Source of the DNA: Liolophura sinensis
Lineage: Eukaryota > Mollusca > Polyplacophora > Chitonida > Chitonidae
NCBI RefSeq assembly: GCF_032854445.1
Contig: NC_088297.1
Coordinates: forward strand, 13,815,335-13,879,334
Length of the DNA: 64,000 bases
Reading direction: 5' to 3'
Shown here: piece by piece, positions 61,001 through 64,000 of the stretch
Numbering within the stretch: position 1 is the first letter of the stretch
Layout of the letters: the number at the start of each line of letters is the position of its first letter
Position numbers and translations under genes: made by a program
Notes under the pieces: generated by a model
Told to the model about the DNA's origin: nothing
What the model saw: the letters and a program-made list of their open reading frames with translations, nothing else
Databases searched by the model: none

Positions 61001-62067
61001 CAACAACGATAAATACCAAAAGTTGGTCCGAAATACTGGCCATACAAAAATATTTTCAAATACCCTTTTCTCTTGGAAAAAAAATCCCCAAAAATTATAA
61101 AAAATCATATTTGCAAATAAGTTTTAACGCTCTTTCATTTGATTTTGGCATCATTTTTATGTTTTCTTCTCCTTTAAAGGAAAATAGAATTAATTCTGAT
61201 TGGCTGGTGTGAGAGGTAAGCAAGTTCAGGCTATGCCTAGCCTTAGCTCAATTTTAATAGGGCAGATTTATTCGAAGTGTGATCAAGCCTGCAGGGATTA
61301 ACCCAGGAATTCCTGTCTCCACGGTCAGCTATTCAGAATCGTTTCTGTATCCCTTTAGTGGTGACTTTATCTGATTCTTGTTTAACGTCATACTCAAGAA
61401 TTTTTCATTGATATGATGGCAATCATTTGTACATTAATGTAAAGGGATGCCGGGACACAAATTCCACAGGTATTATATGATTAAGAGAGCCAGCTTTTGT
61501 TAAAAAAAATGTGGGTCCTTAATTGCTTATTGGACCCATGATAGTTTTCATGGAAGACTTTGACGTGTCTTACGCAGAGTAGCACGGCGTTGCGTTGGAA
61601 ACGGTACGAAAATTAACGCGGACTATAATAGGTCTATGTGTCATGATCAAAATACTGACATTTTTGCTGCCGAAAATATAACCTGTTGGATAAAGAACAA
61701 TGGTTTTCACGAAAGAGTCGTGTTTCACGCACAATAGCAGGTGTGTTACTATGGAAACAAAATTTGTTTTGTTTATATATGCGCCAGCTCTCAAGAAACC
61801 GACATTTTTGTTTTAAGATTTGTAAAAGTAATAATTTCCTTCTCACCGCTGCTTATCACTCGCCGGCTAATAAGGTTGTGGGTTCGAATCCAGCTCAGTT
61901 CAGTCCGAATGCAGCTTTAGGTCTGGATGTTTGTCAGTACCCTTACCTGGCTATTGAAGGGCGGTGCATAGGTTACTCCGATCACTCGGGTTTCTTCCTT
62001 CCATAAACCGATCGACGTCGCGTCAGAGGAAAATCCCTAAGATCGGCGTTAGATACCAATCACATAA

Positions 62068-62228
62068 ACAAACACGTGGGAAGGTCTGACCACAAGCTGC
62101 GGATGGTCTTAGGTTTCCCTCAGGCTCTGCCCGGTTTCCACCCACCATAATGCTGGCCGCCGTCGTAGAAGGGACATATTCTTGAGTTACGGCGTAAAAC
62201 GTCAATCAAATAAATAAATAAATAAATA
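62068..62228 (+). mobile_element. SINE family A 3' part
   Basis: Body from cgtgggaaggtctg and a long AAAT-repeat tail. A tRNA-like B box lies just upstream at about 61878 (gggttcgaatccagctcag), from another truncated SINE. Confidence 0.8.
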
Positions 62229-62456
62229 TAAAGAAACAACAGCAAATTATAGCTGGGTACGATATCATCCATGCCTACGTTGAATTCCATGCCGTCTTAC
62301 ACCAAGTTGCCCGTTAAGTAAATCGCCCGTGTTGAAAGAAAAGAGGCCTCTGTTAAAAGATATATGAACATGTGAGTTACCATGACATTCAACTGACCGG
62401 TTGATCAACCGACTGAATGAACTACCGACTTATGTAGCTGCTTAAACATTCAAAAA

Positions 62457-62706
62457 AATAATCTGTTAATTTTAACAGAAAGTCTGTTGTCCGGCTGATA
62501 CTGTTACAGTATATTCTTATTCTAATATAATACTGTGTCATATTTAACATAAATATAGCGACCTTTTAGTCTAATGGAGTCTTTTATGTCGACTTAATGA
62601 AATATGTATGTTATATTTAACAGAATAATCTGTTGCAATAGACTACATTCAAGCATCACACAGACAACAGGCTTTCTGTTCAAATGACAGATTAATGTTC
62701 TGAGGG
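62457..62706. repeat. AACAGA-rich element with inverted words
   Basis: Contains several ctgttaattttaacag-like palindromes. A similar palindrome (ctgttaaatttaacag) occurs at 22862-22877, so a small inverted-repeat element family is likely. Confidence 0.4.
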
Positions 62707-63407
62707 TAGCCCTAGATGTAATAAATTGTAATGTTAACTGACCAACATGCCCACACTATAGATAATGTTATTTTTAAGCTTGCACAATTCTACTGCTGAA
62801 TTGTTTGGGCACCTACATATATCTGTCATTCAATAAAACCTGTTTTATGGCAAGCTGAATCCGTGATCAGGATGTGTGTATAAAGAAAGACAGGGGGAGA
62901 TCTAATATAATAGTCTCTTCTTTTACCCGGACATGTCTTATCCCAGTTCACTTCAGCTGTTCAAGTTGGCGTGATCTCACACCTAACCCATCTTCTTTTG
63001 TCGGTATACATCTAACAGGCACGTCATTATGTACCTGTGACACCTTACCTGGGCAGCTCACCTGTATGGACGAATCTGTTTTGTCTTACGCACGGCCAGG
63101 TGACTTTATCCGCGACGCTCCCGTCCTTTCTTTTGTTTTAAAACTTCTGTCTTGTTTTTTTCTTTTCCCGCAGCCTTGTGCCATTTGACAATTCACACAT
63201 TCGTTTATTCTTGATGGCAACAACGGGTGTTGTTCATCAGGCCCATTATACATATCCTATTGTTGAGAGGAAATGGAGGATTTATACATATAATTTTTTT
63301 TTTCAAAATTTTGTAGAGACATATGATTACTTGATCGTGGGGGACTAATGTGAAATGATTATATACACTTACCCGTTTTGTTGTCTGTTTTCCGCTTTTT
63401 ACGTGAT

Positions 63408-63480
63408 ATGGAGTTACGGGAACTTTTTATCCAGTTCAGCGTCCTGCTGATTTTTTGTTCAACATCGAGTCTATCGCAAG
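63408..63480 (+). CDS. Signal-peptide first exon of an unknown secreted protein (partial)
   Basis: ATG (context gatATGG) opens MELRELFIQFSVLLIFCSTS and SLSQ, a clear signal peptide with a hydrophobic core and small residues at the end. A consensus donor gtaagt follows in phase 1. A TATA-like tatatac lies about 50 bp upstream (63360). The rest of the gene lies beyond 64000, so the product is unknown. Confidence 0.6.
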
Positions 63481-64000
63481 GTAAGTACCTCTATACCCTC
63501 ATAACTTCGGATCATTATATGAAGTTTAGCTACACTTTGGACAACAGGGACTATCTGAAATGTAACCAAAATCGGCGTTTAAGTATAGCCTGTACTTACG
63601 CTTAAATATTATTTAGAATAAAATTCTGCTTTAGTTCGCCGTCGACGATACTCCGGCGGCTCATTGCGCAATTTCACGCTGGTTGCTGACCACTTGTCTT
63701 CAACCAATATGGTCTGGACAAGATATGGCTGAAAGATTGCCGATGGAGAGTTCAGCCATAATCTATCATTCAACCAATATGGTGTGAATGTATGATGAAT
63801 ATGGGGAAGTTCGCAAGGACTTGCGAAATGTCGGTTTCTCCGGGCACTCCGGTTTCCGCCACCCAGGTGACTGCCGTCGTATGTAGCGGTGGGTGAAAAA
63901 TTCATGGACATGGTGATAAGTAACAATGAAAAACAAAAAAACAACAACAAAAAAATGTAAATAAATGTAAGATTGTAGGGTCGGCACTCAGGTAAACATG

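Larger units (their letters stand above)
58066..63407. other. Stretch without a supportable gene
   Basis: AT-rich, with a poly-C run near 58170, SINE pieces near 58750, 61380, 61880 and 62070, and the element at 62457. Frames at 59299-59496, 60538-60762 and 62874-63188 are open but have no family signature. Confidence 0.5.

Noticed and set aside
61860..61910. tRNA gene suggested by gggttcgaatccagctc
   Set aside because: Only the B box is present, without a cloverleaf or A box; it is part of a truncated SINE.
62874..63188. 104-codon plus-strand frame just before the signal-peptide exon
   Set aside because: No signal, domain or splice link to the next exon; composition looks like chance.
1..64000. 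CRISPR array, prokaryotic operon or phage system
   Set aside because: The direct repeats found are intronic minisatellites without unique spacers, and all genes have spliceosomal introns.

Overview
The window is eukaryotic genomic DNA. It has interrupted genes with GT/AG introns, several families of tRNA-derived SINEs in many copies, minisatellite and satellite arrays inside introns, and no operon-like packing. The repeats resemble those I remember from lophotrochozoan genomes (molluscs, possibly brachiopods): one family ends in a 'ggcgtaaaacaccaatc' tail followed by AAAT repeats, another starts with GTGAGTGAGTGCTTGGGG. No species can be named from sequence alone.

Layout. (1) About 0.5-18.3 kb, minus strand: 19 exons of a large extracellular protein. 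It starts (in this window) with a Trp-rich exon and a TIG/Ig-like region, followed by at least 16 copies of a 37-residue four-cysteine module. Fifteen of these sit on 111-nt exons with phase-1 borders at both ends. The last 14 modules lie in a tandem array of 3,209-bp genomic blocks, two of them almost identical and a third shortened by a deletion. The gene runs off the left edge and its 5' end is not resolved. (2) About 18.4-29.3 kb: no gene I can support; SINE fragments, a decayed GIY-YIG endonuclease-like fragment and other repeats. (3) 29.4-50.6 kb, minus strand: a complete 10-exon model for HAUS7, a subunit of the augmin complex (384 residues, all exon phases consistent). Its introns are full of SINEs and minisatellites, and one 75-bp array carries repeated copies of the exon 9 splice acceptor. 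(4) 52.5-56.5 kb, plus strand: a complete 4-exon LIPT1 (mitochondrial lipoyltransferase 1, 397 residues), head-to-head with HAUS7. (5) 56.5-63.4 kb: mostly repeats. (6) 63.4 kb, plus strand: a likely signal-peptide first exon of an unknown secreted protein that continues past the right edge.

The genes do not form a pathway. HAUS7 acts in spindle microtubule nucleation, LIPT1 in lipoylation of mitochondrial enzymes, and the modular gene encodes an extracellular protein. The most unusual parts are the exon-block amplification in the modular gene and the satellite built around a HAUS7 splice acceptor. Exon models were made by eye from reading frame, splice dinucleotides, phase consistency and remembered family sequences; none was checked by alignment or transcript data.
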